DNA from: Candidatus Brocadia sinica JPN1
GTDB lineage: Bacteria > Planctomycetota > Brocadiia > Brocadiales > Brocadiaceae
Assembly (NCBI RefSeq): GCF_000949635.1
Contig: NZ_BAFN01000001.1
Location: 496,001-560,000, forward strand
DNA: 64,000 bases
Reading direction: 5' to 3'
Shown: positions 1 to 10,387 of the stretch, piece by piece
Layout: every line of letters begins with the position of its first letter
How positions within the stretch are numbered: the stretch's first letter is position 1
Made by a program: the position numbers and the translations under genes
Notes under the pieces: generated by a model
Told to the model about the DNA's origin: nothing
The model's input: the letters and a program-made list of their open reading frames with translations, nothing else
Database searches by the model: none

Positions 1-41
1 AAGATTATCTAAATGAAGGGTGCCTGATTTTTATTTTTTTT

Positions 42-1884
42 CTACCAGGGAACAAACTCAACTTGCTTTATTTTGCTTAGATTAAGCTGTATTTTTGAAC
101 CATTCTGGCCTTCAGGATAACGCCAGTCATAAAAAATACCATCGAGTGGAACTGTTACAGTTTGCCATTTCCCGTCAGTAATTTTCAATAAATCGTCATA
201 TGATTTTATCCCGATTGCAGGCTTACCCTTGTTGCCCAATTCGTCAGTTATTACAATGAGAAGTTTCGTAAATGATTGACCATCCGTCTCCGTTTTAATG
301 TCAAATTGAAACACCTCATAATGGTTGAAATTCGTATGAAAACACGCCATTATTTACCGTGACTCCTGCCGTCTCCATCTTTACCACGCGTGGGTCGTTC
401 ATACCGAAACGCAGGATTTTCTTGACTTGCAGGCCTGCTGTTGTACTTTGACTGTATCCAGTCACCTGAATCTGAGCAATCTTAGGGTGTTGATCTGCAA
501 CGAAGTCACCTGTATCCGAATCATAGTCGCCTTTGTTCATCGCAAAGATGATAATATCCTTTTTATGCTGGCAGGCGTGAACAGAAAATACGCCCCAGTC
601 GCTGGAATCAGTATAAACGACATCGCCTCTGAAATAATGGCTCATAAGCCAAAACGCTCAATATTTCGGATTCGGCTCGCCTTTCTCATTAAACATGGCT
701 TGCCCTGCGCTATCGCCCACCTTTTCACCGCTGATACCTGATTGATTCGGCTCTCCCACATACCAATTACACGCCAACTTTACACCCATCCTTGCAAAAA
801 AACCCAGAAAATCCATCTGGCCTACAGCGGCAATCTGTGGCAATTTCGGATGCCCGCTCCAGCAGAAATAGTCATACTCAGAAAATAATATTTGAATACC
901 TGGATAATAGCTATCGATCATATTCTTAAATCGCTTTAGGATCATTGTCTTGATCCCATAAGAACCCGCCGTTATTTCAGGATCATTACCACGATCTGGA
1001 AAGATATCCCGATTCCACTGATTCTCAACATGAGACATCGTCTGCCATCCCGGATCATCCACCCTGGCATCCTCATTCGCCTCAGTAACTGGGCAGAGAG
1101 GGGAATAATCATTTGACCAATAGTACCACCAGTTTGCCGATGTAGGCCCAAACACTGTAGCTTTTGGGTTTGCCTGCTTTATTATGCTCGTCAGTGATAG
1201 AAAACGACTAAAATAGTTGTCATAGGAGGTATCCTTGTTAAGAACCTGATCTCCATGAGCAGCATCTTCATAAGGTTCTGGATAATCATACCGTTTCCAT
1301 GCTATCCATGGTTCGTTGCCTACCCCCCAGAACTTCACCCGTTCTCCTGCCTTTGCAATCCATCGTTCAACTTCATCGATAGACTGAATATGGTCATAAT
1401 CAGGAACGTCTATAGTATCACCACTCCCGGCCACGTGCCCATATACCGATACTTGTAAGAAGGGCTCTGCCTTTACATCCTTTCTACACCATGTAATAAA
1501 ACTTTCCCAAGTCATCGGTACATATTGATTTTTACGGGTTATCACATTGAATATACGGTTATTCATGTAATTATAGCGCTCCATATTCGTGGCACCCAAA
1601 CGCACAACTGATACCCTGGCATTTCTCAACTTTGGTGCACATAGGTCCAAGTAATAGCCGGTACACTAGTTCGCTATATTTACCCCGTATAAATATTTGC
1701 TGATCGGCTTCCTATCCCGTGAAACGTCAACTGTTAGATGTGCCGTTATTGTACCATTCACAAGCCTTTGGGTACTCCGATCCCGCTGTGGAAATTTTAA
1801 GTCTTCGCCGAACACTGATTGTGAAACGGACAGAACCAGAAAGAGTGAGTGAGTGAAATATTTTAGCGAAATTACGGTGTTCAT
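42..1884 (-). pseudogene. GH44-like secreted glycoside hydrolase, broken
   Basis: Four collinear fragments (1666-1884, 658-1650, 316-645, 42-350) read as one secreted glycosidase. The N-terminus has a signal peptide (about 26 residues, ending near VFGED) followed by the motif SKYLYGVNIAN. The middle fragment holds a GNEPW motif (likely acid/base Glu of clan GH-A enzymes) and LFSEYDYF (likely nucleophile Glu), and ends in the typical FSYEF beta-sandwich edge. The first three fragments share one frame and are separated only by an in-frame TAG (1666-1668) and TGA (658-660). The last fragment is shifted by one base near 320-350. Without the lesions the protein would be about 600 residues. GH44 is my best family guess; GH39/GH51-like enzymes share some of these motifs. 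The gene lies 9 bp downstream of rarA. Three lesions argue for a decayed gene. Confidence 0.7.
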
Positions 1885-1893
1885 TGAAATTTA

Positions 1894-3240
1894 TTACTCC
1901 AAAGGATTGCGCATTTTCTTGTAAAATTCGAGCCGCTCTTTGATCACCTTATCAAATCCATTATCCGTCGGCTTATAGTATTCCCTGCCTTGCAGTTCAT
2001 CGGGTAGATAAACCTGTTCTACATATCCTCCAAAACTGTGGGGATATTTGTAACCCATGCCATATCCAAGGTCTTTCATCAACTTCGTGGGAGCATTACG
2101 GATATGAAAAGGCACAGACAAGGCGCCTTTTTCTTTCACATCTTTCATTGCCTCAAAATAGGCCATGTAGGAGGCATTGCTCTTGGGTGCACAGGCAAGA
2201 TAAGTTACGCACTGGGCCAGAGGTATCCAGCCCTCCGGCAGTCCCACAAAATGAAAGGCATCCTTGGTTGCCACGGCCAACTGGAGAGCTACAGGGTCTG
2301 CGTTTCCAATATCCTCTGAGGCGAATATAATCATCCGGCGGGCAATAAAGAGCGGATCCTCTCCGGCATCCAGCATCCGCGCCAGCCAATAAAGGGCTGC
2401 ATCAGGATCGCTCCCCCGCAGAGATTTAATGAAGGCAGAAATCACATTGTAATGTTCTTCTCCTCCTTTATCGTAGAGGAGCGCCTTCCTTTGCATGGCT
2501 TCCTGGGCAATTTCTAATGTTATCATCCTTTTCCCATCCTGGCTGGGCTTTGCCAGCATGACAGATGCCTCGAGGGTATTTAACGCCACGCGTGCATCTC
2601 CCTGAGAAAGGTTTGCAATAAAGGCAAAGGCATCGTTATGAATTTCTGCATTCATATATCCAAGACCTCGCTCCTTATCCCGTACGGCATTGGTCATAAT
2701 GGCACTGATATGATCTTCGGTAAGTTGTTCCAGCACCAATACCTTACACCGTGACAAGAGGGGGGCGTTGACCTCAAAAGACGGGTTTTCAGTAGTAGCG
2801 CCAATTAAGGTGATAGTGCCATCTTCCACATGATGCAGGAAGGCATCCTGCTGGGCCTTGTTGAACCGGTGGATCTCATCTACGAAGAGTATAGTCTTCT
2901 TGCCGGAATATTTCAGTTGGTTCCCGGCGTCTTCAATAACCTCACGAATATCCTTGACCCCCGACAATACCGCAGAAAAAGCGACAAAATGGGCATCCGT
3001 TGCTTGGGCAACAATGGAAGCAAGCGTTGTCTTTCCGACCCCGGGAGGACCCCAAAAGATCAGAGAGATCAATTCCTTATTATCCACCAGTCTCCGCAAT
3101 ATTTTATCGGGTCCGACGAGGTGCTCCTGGCCTACAAATTCCTCCAATTTTCGTGGTCTCATACGATCGGCCAGGGGAGGCTTTTTTGTGATGCTTGCCT
3201 TTGTACTGAATAAGTCTCTTTCGGGTTTTTTGATTGCCAC
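1894..3240 (-). CDS. rarA: Replication-associated recombination protein A (RarA/MgsA)
   Basis: AAA+ ATPase of 448 residues related to clamp loaders, acting at stalled replication forks. Walker A is GPPGVGKTT (about residue 65). Walker B is LFVDEIHRFNK, the family signature. It is followed by sensor 1 GATTENPSF and the C-terminal tetramerisation region with RNAPTKLMKDLGYGMGY. Length matches the usual 430-450 residues. The ATG directly follows the stop of the upstream Cache-HAMP gene, so the two are probably cotranscribed and translationally coupled. Nothing unusual is seen. Confidence 0.95.
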   Translation of the reverse strand: MAIKKPERDLFSTKASITKKPPLADRMRPRKLEEFVGQEHLVGPDKILRRLVDNKELISLIFWGPPGVGKTTLASIVAQATDAHFVAFSAVLSGVKDIREVIEDAGNQLKYSGKKTILFVDEIHRFNKAQQDAFLHHVEDGTITLIGATTENPSFEVNAPLLSRCKVLVLEQLTEDHISAIMTNAVRDKERGLGYMNAEIHNDAFAFIANLSQGDARVALNTLEASVMLAKPSQDGKRMITLEIAQEAMQRKALLYDKGGEEHYNVISAFIKSLRGSDPDAALYWLARMLDAGEDPLFIARRMIIFASEDIGNADPVALQLAVATKDAFHFVGLPEGWIPLAQCVTYLACAPKSNASYMAYFEAMKDVKEKGALSVPFHIRNAPTKLMKDLGYGMGYKYPHSFGGYVEQVYLPDELQGREYYKPTDNGFDKVIKERLEFYKKMRNPLE

Positions 3241-4464
3241 CTAACTTTGCTCCTTCCTTTCAGTTGTTTTCACTGATTCCGGAGGTTGCGATTTCGCTTC
3301 TAAAATCTCTGCCATCTTATTAATAGCATTTGTAAGTTCACCAATCTCGTCATTTGATTTGTAAGTAATCCGTGTGTTGTAACTGCCACTGGCAATCGCT
3401 TTGGCTGTCTCTGTAATGTGATAAATCGGCGCGGATATTTTTTTGCTCAAAAAAAAGCCTACAATAACAGCTCCCATTGCAACCATCCCGAAGATGAACA
3501 AGACATAATTACGCAATTCGTAAAGTTTCCCGTAGCCTTCATTGACATCAATCTCGGCAATCACTCCCCATCCATAATCCGGCATCCATTTCCAGAATCC
3601 CAACACATTTACGCCCCGGTAATCGGCATAGCCATCGGCGTCAAACCCTTCCGATCCTTTTAGGCATTCACAAACTCCCCTGGTTAAATTATTTGTGCCT
3701 GGATCGGTAACCTTCAATTCCAGGGCAGCTCGTTTGTTGATCAGCTGCCGGCTCTTCAAGTCTTCTGTAAACCGGGACTCCGTCAGCATGTAGCCGTGTC
3801 CATCAATCAAATAGGTCTCCCCTGTCATCCCGATATGGATATTTTGCATCATCTTGTTGATCCCGGAGACATCTATTCTCAGCGTCACTGTTCCCACAAT
3901 AAAATTCGACTTGTCCTTTATTGGCGCAGAAACCAGCATGGTGGGCACGCCGATTTCGGGTATACCAGATTCGTTTTCAACAGGAACATCAGAAGGTAAG
4001 ATGCTGGAAGTAAAAAATGCCCCATTCATAGCAGACCGAAAATAGTCTTTTGCTGAAATATTTACGTCCACCAGCCCCTTTTTGGATGCAATCCTTACAA
4101 CACCTTCATGATCTGCAATAAATACCTCTTTGCCACCGTACTCCTTCCAGAGATAATCAAAGTATTTGATTGCATCCAGATGTTTGAATAATTCTGCATG
4201 TTCCGTATGTTCAACAGTAAATGATTGGATTGCAACGAGGATAAAAGGATTATTTGCAATGAGCTGGGCATCAGCTGTACGCTCCTCCATCCATTTGGAA
4301 ATCAACTCCGTCTGTTTTTGTACTGCCCCTTCCAGGTTTCTGATAATCTCATCTTTTAAGGCATGAAAAGTAATGGGGTGAACAACCAATCGCATAACGA
4401 GCAAAGGAAGAAACGTCAAAACCAGGAAAAAAATGCTCAGCTTACTCTTTGTGGGCTTGAACAT
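3241..4464 (-). CDS. Membrane sensor with extracytoplasmic Cache domain and HAMP, no output domain
   Basis: A 407-residue protein with an N-terminal membrane helix (about 10-28), a large extracytoplasmic region resembling double Cache (PAS-like ligand-binding) domains with the motif GxTGETYLIDGHGYMLT, a second membrane helix (about 320-342) and a HAMP linker (about 343-395, ISAPIYHITETAKAIASGSY). It stops soon after HAMP with no methyl-accepting, kinase or GGDEF domain. Its start overlaps the end of the upstream GAF-GGDEF gene by 23 bp. I infer that the two proteins form a split receptor in which this one supplies the signal. The ligand is unknown. Confidence 0.8.
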   Translation of the reverse strand: MFKPTKSKLSIFFLVLTFLPLLVMRLVVHPITFHALKDEIIRNLEGAVQKQTELISKWMEERTADAQLIANNPFILVAIQSFTVEHTEHAELFKHLDAIKYFDYLWKEYGGKEVFIADHEGVVRIASKKGLVDVNISAKDYFRSAMNGAFFTSSILPSDVPVENESGIPEIGVPTMLVSAPIKDKSNFIVGTVTLRIDVSGINKMMQNIHIGMTGETYLIDGHGYMLTESRFTEDLKSRQLINKRAALELKVTDPGTNNLTRGVCECLKGSEGFDADGYADYRGVNVLGFWKWMPDYGWGVIAEIDVNEGYGKLYELRNYVLFIFGMVAMGAVIVGFFLSKKISAPIYHITETAKAIASGSYNTRITYKSNDEIGELTNAINKMAEILEAKSQPPESVKTTERKEQS

Positions 4465-6136
4465 ATTTATTCATATCACTGTTGTAAAAGTGGCAGGTAT
4501 TTCCATCACTCTGCTTAGAATAGTACATTGCCTTGTCAGCCATTTTAATCAGGTCGTCTATATTGTGCGAATCAAGCGGATAAATACTTATGCCTAAGCT
4601 GGCAGCGGTACGTATATTATGACCTTCAATCAAACAGGGTTTCTTGATAACATCGAGAATTTTCCAGGCAACAACAGCCGCATTCTGCATATGGGTAAGA
4701 TCCGACAGGATGATCGAAAATTCATCGCCACCGGTGCGGGCTACCGTGTCGCTTCCCCGCACACATCTTGTCAACCGTTCAGCCACAATCTTCAGCAATA
4801 AGTCTCCAATGTGGTGCCCCAGAGAATCATTAATCGTTTTGAATATATCAAGGTCAAGGATCACAACAGCAAGCATCCTTCCGCTACGCTTTGCCTGCAT
4901 AATACCCATCAGCAGGCGATCCTTAAATAACAAACGGTTGGGTAAGTTTGTGAGGGGGTCATGGTACGCCATATGTCTGATAAGGGACTCAGACTGCTTG
5001 CGTATGATTGCACTCCCCACGATCTCTCCAATCATGTAAAGCAAGGTTATATTATCTTCATGCAAGTTATCAATGGCTACAACATTATCAAAGCTAATAA
5101 AGCCCAATAATTTTTCTTCAACCTGCACGGGTATGATCAGGAGCGATTTTATCTTCAGCCTTTCCAATATCTCCTTTTCAGATGCAATCCCTTGAGTAAT
5201 TTTGGAGACATCCGTAATATAAATCATAGTCCCTTTATTGAAATTCTCCATCAACCACGTATACGTTGTAGAGTACATCTCCTGTAAATTCTGGATATTC
5301 GATGCAATACCTTCATCACACCATTCATATGTCTTACCTATTTCTCCGGCCACACTGTTTCTGTCATTATGAAACTGAAAGAGGCACACCCTGGTTGCTT
5401 TGCATAATCGACCCACATCAGCCAGTGAGACGGAAATTTCATTGCCAAAATCCAGGGTATTAACAAATCTTGTTGAAATTTTTGCAACTGTCTTTTCAAA
5501 ATCTATTTTACGCCTTAAAGTTTCCTCGGTCTGTTTTAACCTGATAAACTGGCCAATCTGGATACTGATTACATTAAACATCCCGATCAATTCTCCGTCC
5601 GGTTTTTCTATCTTATTACTAAACAATACGATAACACCAACTATTTCATTTCCATCTCTCAAGGGAAAACCGACAGCTCCATGTAATCCAGCTTCTGTGG
5701 CAACCGATTCCAACAGTGCGTTCATGGCAGATACTGTTATGAGAGGAAATCCAACGGCGATCCTTAGCCCTGCTTCATCGGCAATTTTTGCCCTGAGAAA
5801 ATTTGAATCAGAAACGACATCCTCAATCCAGATGGGTTTTCCATTTACCCAGACACTGCCTGGCAATCCCTCGCCTGGTGAAAAAGAGATTTGTCTGCTC
5901 TGTGCTACAAACTCTGAAATCTTCGCGGACGGCTTATACCATACTTCTGCAAAACGCAATTTATTGGCTCCTCTGTCTGCCATCCAGAACTCAGCCAAAC
6001 TCCACTGCAGACTTTCACAAAGAGTCTTCAGGATTTTCGGAACGGCATTTTCGAATGTATCAGATGCCGCCAGTATAAGCGTTATTGCGTACTGTATACT
6101 TTTGTATCGTTCAAATCGTTTCCTAATGTCTTCCAT
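4442..6136 (-). CDS. GAF-GGDEF diguanylate cyclase
   Basis: A 564-residue cytoplasmic protein with two GAF-like domains (about 20-200 and 215-385) and a C-terminal GGDEF domain (about 395-555). The active-site loop is intact (RTGGDEFSII), so c-di-GMP synthesis is likely. Five residues upstream sits RGSD, matching the RxxD inhibitory site for product feedback. The entry motif AYHDPLTNLPNR is also typical. No EAL domain and no membrane segment are present. The last 23 bp overlap the following Cache-HAMP gene, which lacks an output domain. The start at MEDIRKRF has only a weak ribosome binding site. Confidence 0.9.
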   Translation of the reverse strand: MEDIRKRFERYKSIQYAITLILAASDTFENAVPKILKTLCESLQWSLAEFWMADRGANKLRFAEVWYKPSAKISEFVAQSRQISFSPGEGLPGSVWVNGKPIWIEDVVSDSNFLRAKIADEAGLRIAVGFPLITVSAMNALLESVATEAGLHGAVGFPLRDGNEIVGVIVLFSNKIEKPDGELIGMFNVISIQIGQFIRLKQTEETLRRKIDFEKTVAKISTRFVNTLDFGNEISVSLADVGRLCKATRVCLFQFHNDRNSVAGEIGKTYEWCDEGIASNIQNLQEMYSTTYTWLMENFNKGTMIYITDVSKITQGIASEKEILERLKIKSLLIIPVQVEEKLLGFISFDNVVAIDNLHEDNITLLYMIGEIVGSAIIRKQSESLIRHMAYHDPLTNLPNRLLFKDRLLMGIMQAKRSGRMLAVVILDLDIFKTINDSLGHHIGDLLLKIVAERLTRCVRGSDTVARTGGDEFSIILSDLTHMQNAAVVAWKILDVIKKPCLIEGHNIRTAASLGISIYPLDSHNIDDLIKMADKAMYYSKQSDGNTCHFYNSDMNKYVQAHKE

Positions 6137-6146
6137 AGGTCTCTAT

Positions 6147-6797
6147 TTATTTCTTTTTTGGCACCTTCTCCCAATCGGCCAGGAAGCGCTTAACGCCATC
6201 ATCCGTTAGTGGATGTTGAACAAGTAAATCAAACACATTAAAAGGGATGGTGGCAACATCTGCCCCCATCAAAGCCGCATCACGTACATGCACAGGATTG
6301 CGAATACTGGCAACAATAATTTCCGTTTGAAAACCATAGTTGTCATATATGGTACGAATCTCCTGGATCAGGTCCATACCCACCTGCCCCCTATCGTCTA
6401 ATCTTCCGACAAAGGGGCTCACATAGGTGCCGCCGGCCTTCGCTGCCAAAAGAGCCTGATTAGAGGAAAAACAGAGTGTCACGTTGGTTTTAATGCCTTC
6501 TTCCGCCAATCTTTTTACTGCTTTTAAGCCGTTTTTTACCAAAGGAATCTTGACTACAATATTGTCAGCAACCTTTGCCAGTTCTCTGGCCTCCCTGAGC
6601 ATACCCTCTGTATCAAGGCTCACCACCTCGGCGCTGACAGGGCCTTTCACAATGGAGCATATCTCCTCAATCGTTTCACGAAAAAGACGGCCGGTCTTGG
6701 CAACTAAAGAGGGGTTTGTCGTCACCCCATCCAGGATGCCCAAACTGTGCGCTTCCCGAATTTCTTTAACATCTGCTGTATCAATAAAAAACTTCAT
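6147..6797 (-). CDS. tal: Transaldolase / fructose-6-phosphate aldolase family (TalC/Fsa type)
   Basis: A 216-residue class I aldolase of the small transaldolase type, linking the pentose phosphate pathway to glycolysis. It starts [16 protein letters not shown], has [13 protein letters not shown] near residue 25 and the Schiff-base lysine in [12 protein letters not shown] (about residue 86), and ends with [16 protein letters not shown], all hallmarks of the 213-220 residue subfamily. A purine-rich ribosome binding site (aggaaagga) precedes the ATG. Sequence alone does not separate transaldolase from fructose-6-phosphate aldolase activity. It follows holA by about 45 bp. Confidence 0.93.
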   Translation of the reverse strand: MKFFIDTADVKEIREAHSLGILDGVTTNPSLVAKTGRLFRETIEEICSIVKGPVSAEVVSLDTEGMLREARELAKVADNIVVKIPLVKNGLKAVKRLAEEGIKTNVTLCFSSNQALLAAKAGGTYVSPFVGRLDDRGQVGMDLIQEIRTIYDNYGFQTEIIVASIRNPVHVRDAALMGADVATIPFNVFDLLVQHPLTDDGVKRFLADWEKVPKKK

Positions 6798-6842
6798 TTC
6801 CTTTCCTTTCTAAAAATCACCTTGATAAATCTCCTTCACTAT

Positions 6843-7835
6843 TTAAGCACATAGCTTATACACCAACAGTTCCAGTAACATTTTCGTACTGAAAGAACCG
6901 GTTTTGCTCTTCACATCAGCTTCAAGTAAGAGTGCATGATTTTTCATGAGATCTCCCTCAGTATACAGATTAACCTGTTCGAAAAACCGTTTTGCAAAGA
7001 ATGGTATTATCTGTAACTCCGATGCAATTTTTTGTTCATTTCCACCCTGCCGCAATATCTGCTTTGCCCGCCACAGTCGTTTTATCTGCCAGGCCAACAG
7101 ACTGATAATCCTTACTGAATCTTCTCCATGCGCCAGCATTTGACTGAGGATTTTTAGAGCCAGTGTCACATTCCTTTGCGCAACAGCATCGGTCAGCTCA
7201 AATACGGTGCGATTCCTGTCTACACCCACAAGGGCATCTACGTCCCTTTCGTCAATGGTGGTCTTTTCGCCCACGTAAATGGATAACTTTTCAAGGTGTT
7301 TATCCAGGATCGCTAAATTGTTCCCTGCATCATCAATCAGTCTCTGCGCCGCCTTTGCAGTGATGTCTTTTTTGTAAAATTTCGTATGAACGTGTATCCA
7401 ATTTGGCAAGAGATGATCCTTCAGTTTTTTACACTCAACCGACGCCCCCACCTTATCAACAAGAGTCGCCAATTTCGTTCGTTTATCCCATTTATCACAA
7501 ACAAGAACCAGATTGGCATGACCTGCGGGCGCCAGTAAATATTTTTCAAGTGTCTCCCTATTCTTATCAACAAAATCATCTGCCTCTTCTACAATCACCA
7601 ATTTATGCTTGCCCGAAAAAAATGGCAATGTCCTTAATTCATCAAATATAACACCCCCGGAAATTTCATCTCCACCAAATTCAACCAATGCCATACCAGG
7701 ATCGCCATCCTTAAATACATTAGTCTTTACCGCAGAAAGCGCTTCATGGATAAAAAACTCTTCATCGCCAAAGAATACATAAACGGGAAAGGTCTTATCC
7801 TTATTCATTAAAGCCTTAAACTGGTAAACATCCAT
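6843..7835 (-). CDS. holA: DNA polymerase III subunit delta
   Basis: A 330-residue clamp-loader delta subunit, which opens the sliding clamp. It has the HolA N-terminal pattern PVYVFFGDEEFFIHEAL, the degenerate nucleotide-binding domain without a Walker A, and the C-terminal collar segment with LLAWQIKRLWRAKQIL and KTGSFSTKMLLELLVYKLC. Length is typical (about 330-345). The start codon shares one base with the cobU stop (TAATG), showing translational coupling with the cobalamin gene, which has no obvious functional link. Confidence 0.93.
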   Translation of the reverse strand: MDVYQFKALMNKDKTFPVYVFFGDEEFFIHEALSAVKTNVFKDGDPGMALVEFGGDEISGGVIFDELRTLPFFSGKHKLVIVEEADDFVDKNRETLEKYLLAPAGHANLVLVCDKWDKRTKLATLVDKVGASVECKKLKDHLLPNWIHVHTKFYKKDITAKAAQRLIDDAGNNLAILDKHLEKLSIYVGEKTTIDERDVDALVGVDRNRTVFELTDAVAQRNVTLALKILSQMLAHGEDSVRIISLLAWQIKRLWRAKQILRQGGNEQKIASELQIIPFFAKRFFEQVNLYTEGDLMKNHALLLEADVKSKTGSFSTKMLLELLVYKLCA

Positions 7836-8455
7836 TACTTTATCCTCTGGGCAATTCCTGCCATTATGAAGTACACTTCGTCAGCCTCTTCCGCCAAGAT
7901 CTGGTTTGCAAAACCTGCAATATCCCGGAAAATACGGGATAAGGCATTATCAGGCACAATACCAAGTCCAACTTCATTCGATATGATAATAACATCTGAC
8001 CCCGATTCACGACACACACGGCTAAGTTTACTGATCTCAGCAAGGATCTGCTCCTGCTTCTGTTTTGGATTTTCCTTAGATGCGGCCAAAAGATCCGTCA
8101 CATTTGCCATTTCACCTGAAGATACCGCATCGTGCCTCTTTGTTTGCAAAGGAATGGATACTGATTCTTCATACAAAAGCAAATTCGTAATATAGAGGGT
8201 AATGCAATCAATAAAAACAAGACCCGCCCTGCCATTTAAATTCGACACAACCCTGTCTACGTGATAAGGCGATTCAATCGTTTTCCAATGAAAGGGTCGC
8301 CGGGCACGATGAGCCCGAATACGCTCCCGCATCTCATCGTCCTTAACCTCAGCTGTGGCTATATAAACCACATCATTATACTTTTTGGCAAGTCCTTCTG
8401 CAAAGGCAGACTTTCCACTCCGCGCACCGCCAAGAACAAAGGTTATTTTGGCCAT
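7835..8455 (-). CDS. cobU: Adenosylcobinamide kinase / adenosylcobinamide-phosphate guanylyltransferase
   Basis: Bifunctional CobU/CobP enzyme (206 residues) that phosphorylates adenosylcobinamide and then adds GMP to give adenosylcobinamide-GDP, the substrate of CobS. The P-loop is GGARSGKS at residues 8-15. The guanylylated histidine lies in RIRAHRARRP (about residue 49). IISNEVGLGIVP is the family signature. A charged stretch around residues 105-130 (SSGEMANVTDLLAASKENPK) is longer than in the common 180-residue enzymes. cobS lies 168 bp upstream on the same strand. Confidence 0.95.
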   Translation of the reverse strand: MAKITFVLGGARSGKSAFAEGLAKKYNDVVYIATAEVKDDEMRERIRAHRARRPFHWKTIESPYHVDRVVSNLNGRAGLVFIDCITLYITNLLLYEESVSIPLQTKRHDAVSSGEMANVTDLLAASKENPKQKQEQILAEISKLSRVCRESGSDVIIISNEVGLGIVPDNALSRIFRDIAGFANQILAEEADEVYFIMAGIAQRIK

Positions 8456-8623
8456 TTTTAGTAAAACATACTCCTTTTGCCGCTAAGACGTCAGACACAA
8501 AACACAAACATTCCAGGTATCCTCCTGCATTTAAACTGGCAGTTGACCGCAGACAGTTGCAAATGCCTACTGCCAACCTTTTTCATTCAATCCCGCATCT
8601 CAAATGTCCAGGCCGCCCAATAG

Positions 8624-9445
8624 CTATCTATTCCATCCGCTACAAACGAAAAGACTCAATAAAAACACCAACTCACTAATCTCATTGGTGGCACCCAGGG
8701 TATCCCCCGTCATCCCCCCAATTCTTTTTTTAATATACCAAATCCAGCTGAGGGTGAAAATAATTATTATTGCAAATATCACAAACCCGCTCAGGTTGTA
8801 AAAAAACCAAAACAGGAACACTGGAAAAAGTGACACAAAGATCACCTGTTTCCGTGTAGTGCCTCCCGTGATAAAACTTCCTGTACCCGATCCACTTCTG
8901 GCATACAAAGACAATCCTGCGGCGCAGACCTGCGCCCATCTTCCCACAACTGGCATTACCATCAGCACAACGCATTTATTTACCAAAACCGGCGAGACAA
9001 AACAGGAAACGTATTTTATGCTGGCACTAAACGGTGAAATCTTTGTCACGGGGATTTCACTAACGCTGAATAAACTGAGGTATTTGAGTCCAAGAAGGCA
9101 AATCAACCCAATGACGCCGAAGCTTCCTATACGGCTATCCCTCATAATTTCCAGACGTTTTTCCTTATTCCAACCACCCCAGATGCCGTCGCAGGTATCA
9201 GCAAGGCCATCCAGGTGCAATGCTCCGGTTATAGATATGCAAACAAGAATAATCAAGGCATCAGCAAGAAGGGGAGGAAAGAAAAGAAAGAGGGGTAAAT
9301 ATGTGACAGACAGAAAAACGCCTATGCATAAACCTACAATGGGAAACCAATATATTACATAACTGACCTTTTGTGGTTTTATCCTATCTTCCCTGTCAAC
9401 AGGAATGATTGTCAGAAATTTGAGCGCCCATAAAAAATTGTCCAT
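8624..9445 (-). CDS. cobS: Adenosylcobinamide-GDP ribazoletransferase (cobalamin synthase)
   Basis: Integral membrane enzyme that joins adenosylcobinamide-GDP and alpha-ribazole in the last assembly step of cobalamin. It has the N-terminal FLTIIPV motif and the signature GALHLDGLADTCDGIWGGW with metal-binding acidic residues, followed by several hydrophobic helices and GDTLGATNEISEL near the C-terminus. I chose the ATG at 9445 (MDNFLWALKF) instead of an upstream TTG because family members begin at this point; that gives 273 residues. No cobalamin riboswitch is visible in the 90 bp upstream. Confidence 0.92.
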   Translation of the reverse strand: MDNFLWALKFLTIIPVDREDRIKPQKVSYVIYWFPIVGLCIGVFLSVTYLPLFLFFPPLLADALIILVCISITGALHLDGLADTCDGIWGGWNKEKRLEIMRDSRIGSFGVIGLICLLGLKYLSLFSVSEIPVTKISPFSASIKYVSCFVSPVLVNKCVVLMVMPVVGRWAQVCAAGLSLYARSGSGTGSFITGGTTRKQVIFVSLFPVFLFWFFYNLSGFVIFAIIIIFTLSWIWYIKKRIGGMTGDTLGATNEISELVFLLSLFVCSGWNR

Positions 9446-9538
9446 TTTTTTCTTTTCTTTATTTGGTTCACGCAAATGTCGGGAAAGAAAACTAAAATAA
9501 ACTGGTCGGTCTTAATTCCCCAAACTCTAAAGAGGCAT

Positions 9539-10387
9539 CTATTTTTTGTAAAACATCCCGCTTCCCAATATCTCAAGCATCTCTTCCGTGATTTCTTCCT
9601 GTCTGATATACATCTGCAGAGAATTAAGGTCCAAAAGTTGCCTTTTAAGAGTTTCAGATGCGCCTTCCATACTTCTCAACCGATGCCAATTCTCGCTCCT
9701 GAGTGACTCTATATAGCATCGATAAAGGCTGATAAACAAAAATTCTTCCAGGATTTTTTCAAAAATTTTGTTTGGTTCAAGATAGGTGAAAGGCGGAACC
9801 TTGGTTGGGTTTAAAGCGCTCACTTTACGAATATCGGGGGGAAGGATTTGTTCCACAGAAATCTCGGCTTTTTTTTCAAAAATATACGGAAAGATGAGAG
9901 TAAGGTTATAGTACTCTTCCTTACTGTATATATTCATTATTTTCGAAACAGTTTCTTTCAAAGCTGACTGTATTCCGTTAATGCTTGCCACTGAGTCGCT
10001 GCAATCTCCATATGTTATATGTCTTAATTCCAGAGACAATTGTAGTCTCTTCCCAATAACGAACAGGATATCGTTGCTGGTAATTATCCTGGAAACAACA
10101 TCAACCATTTTTTCATTAAAAGAACCGCATAACCCCTGTGAGGAACCGAAGGCTGTAAGAATTCTTTTCCCTTTGCTTTGTTCCTTTAATGATATTTCCG
10201 GGTAATGCGTTATAATATCGGCCATCGCAAAAAGAAGATTATTTTCATATGCCCTTATATTTTGTACAAGATCTTCCGTCCTTCTTATTGTGACCCCCGC
10301 ATATGCTTTCATAGCGCCAACAATATCTTCTATGGTATATAAGGCTTTTGTCTTTTTTTCAATATCCAGAGAAGAAGGCAAGTTCAA
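9539..10387 (-). CDS. atpG: N-type ATP synthase gamma subunit
   Basis: A 282-residue central-stalk subunit. It has the N-terminal coiled coil IEDIVGAMKAYAGVTIRR and the conserved region LTAFGSSQGLCGSFNEKMV (canonical gamma: SDRGLCGxxN), and a C-terminal helix rich in Leu/Ile with the SMEGASETLKRQLLDLN motif. Identity is also fixed by its place as the last gene of the atp operon. The start is a TTG overlapping the atpA stop (TTGA). The sequence is divergent from housekeeping gamma subunits, as usual for N-ATPases. Confidence 0.9.
   Translation of the reverse strand: MNLPSSLDIEKKTKALYTIEDIVGAMKAYAGVTIRRTEDLVQNIRAYENNLLFAMADIITHYPEISLKEQSKGKRILTAFGSSQGLCGSFNEKMVDVVSRIITSNDILFVIGKRLQLSLELRHITYGDCSDSVASINGIQSALKETVSKIMNIYSKEEYYNLTLIFPYIFEKKAEISVEQILPPDIRKVSALNPTKVPPFTYLEPNKIFEKILEEFLFISLYRCYIESLRSENWHRLRSMEGASETLKRQLLDLNSLQMYIRQEEITEEMLEILGSGMFYKK

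Noticed and set aside
5400-6209. Long plus-strand reading frame of 269 codons
   Set aside because: It is antisense to the GAF part of the GGDEF gene and its product has no domain or codon logic; the minus-strand gene has clear motifs.
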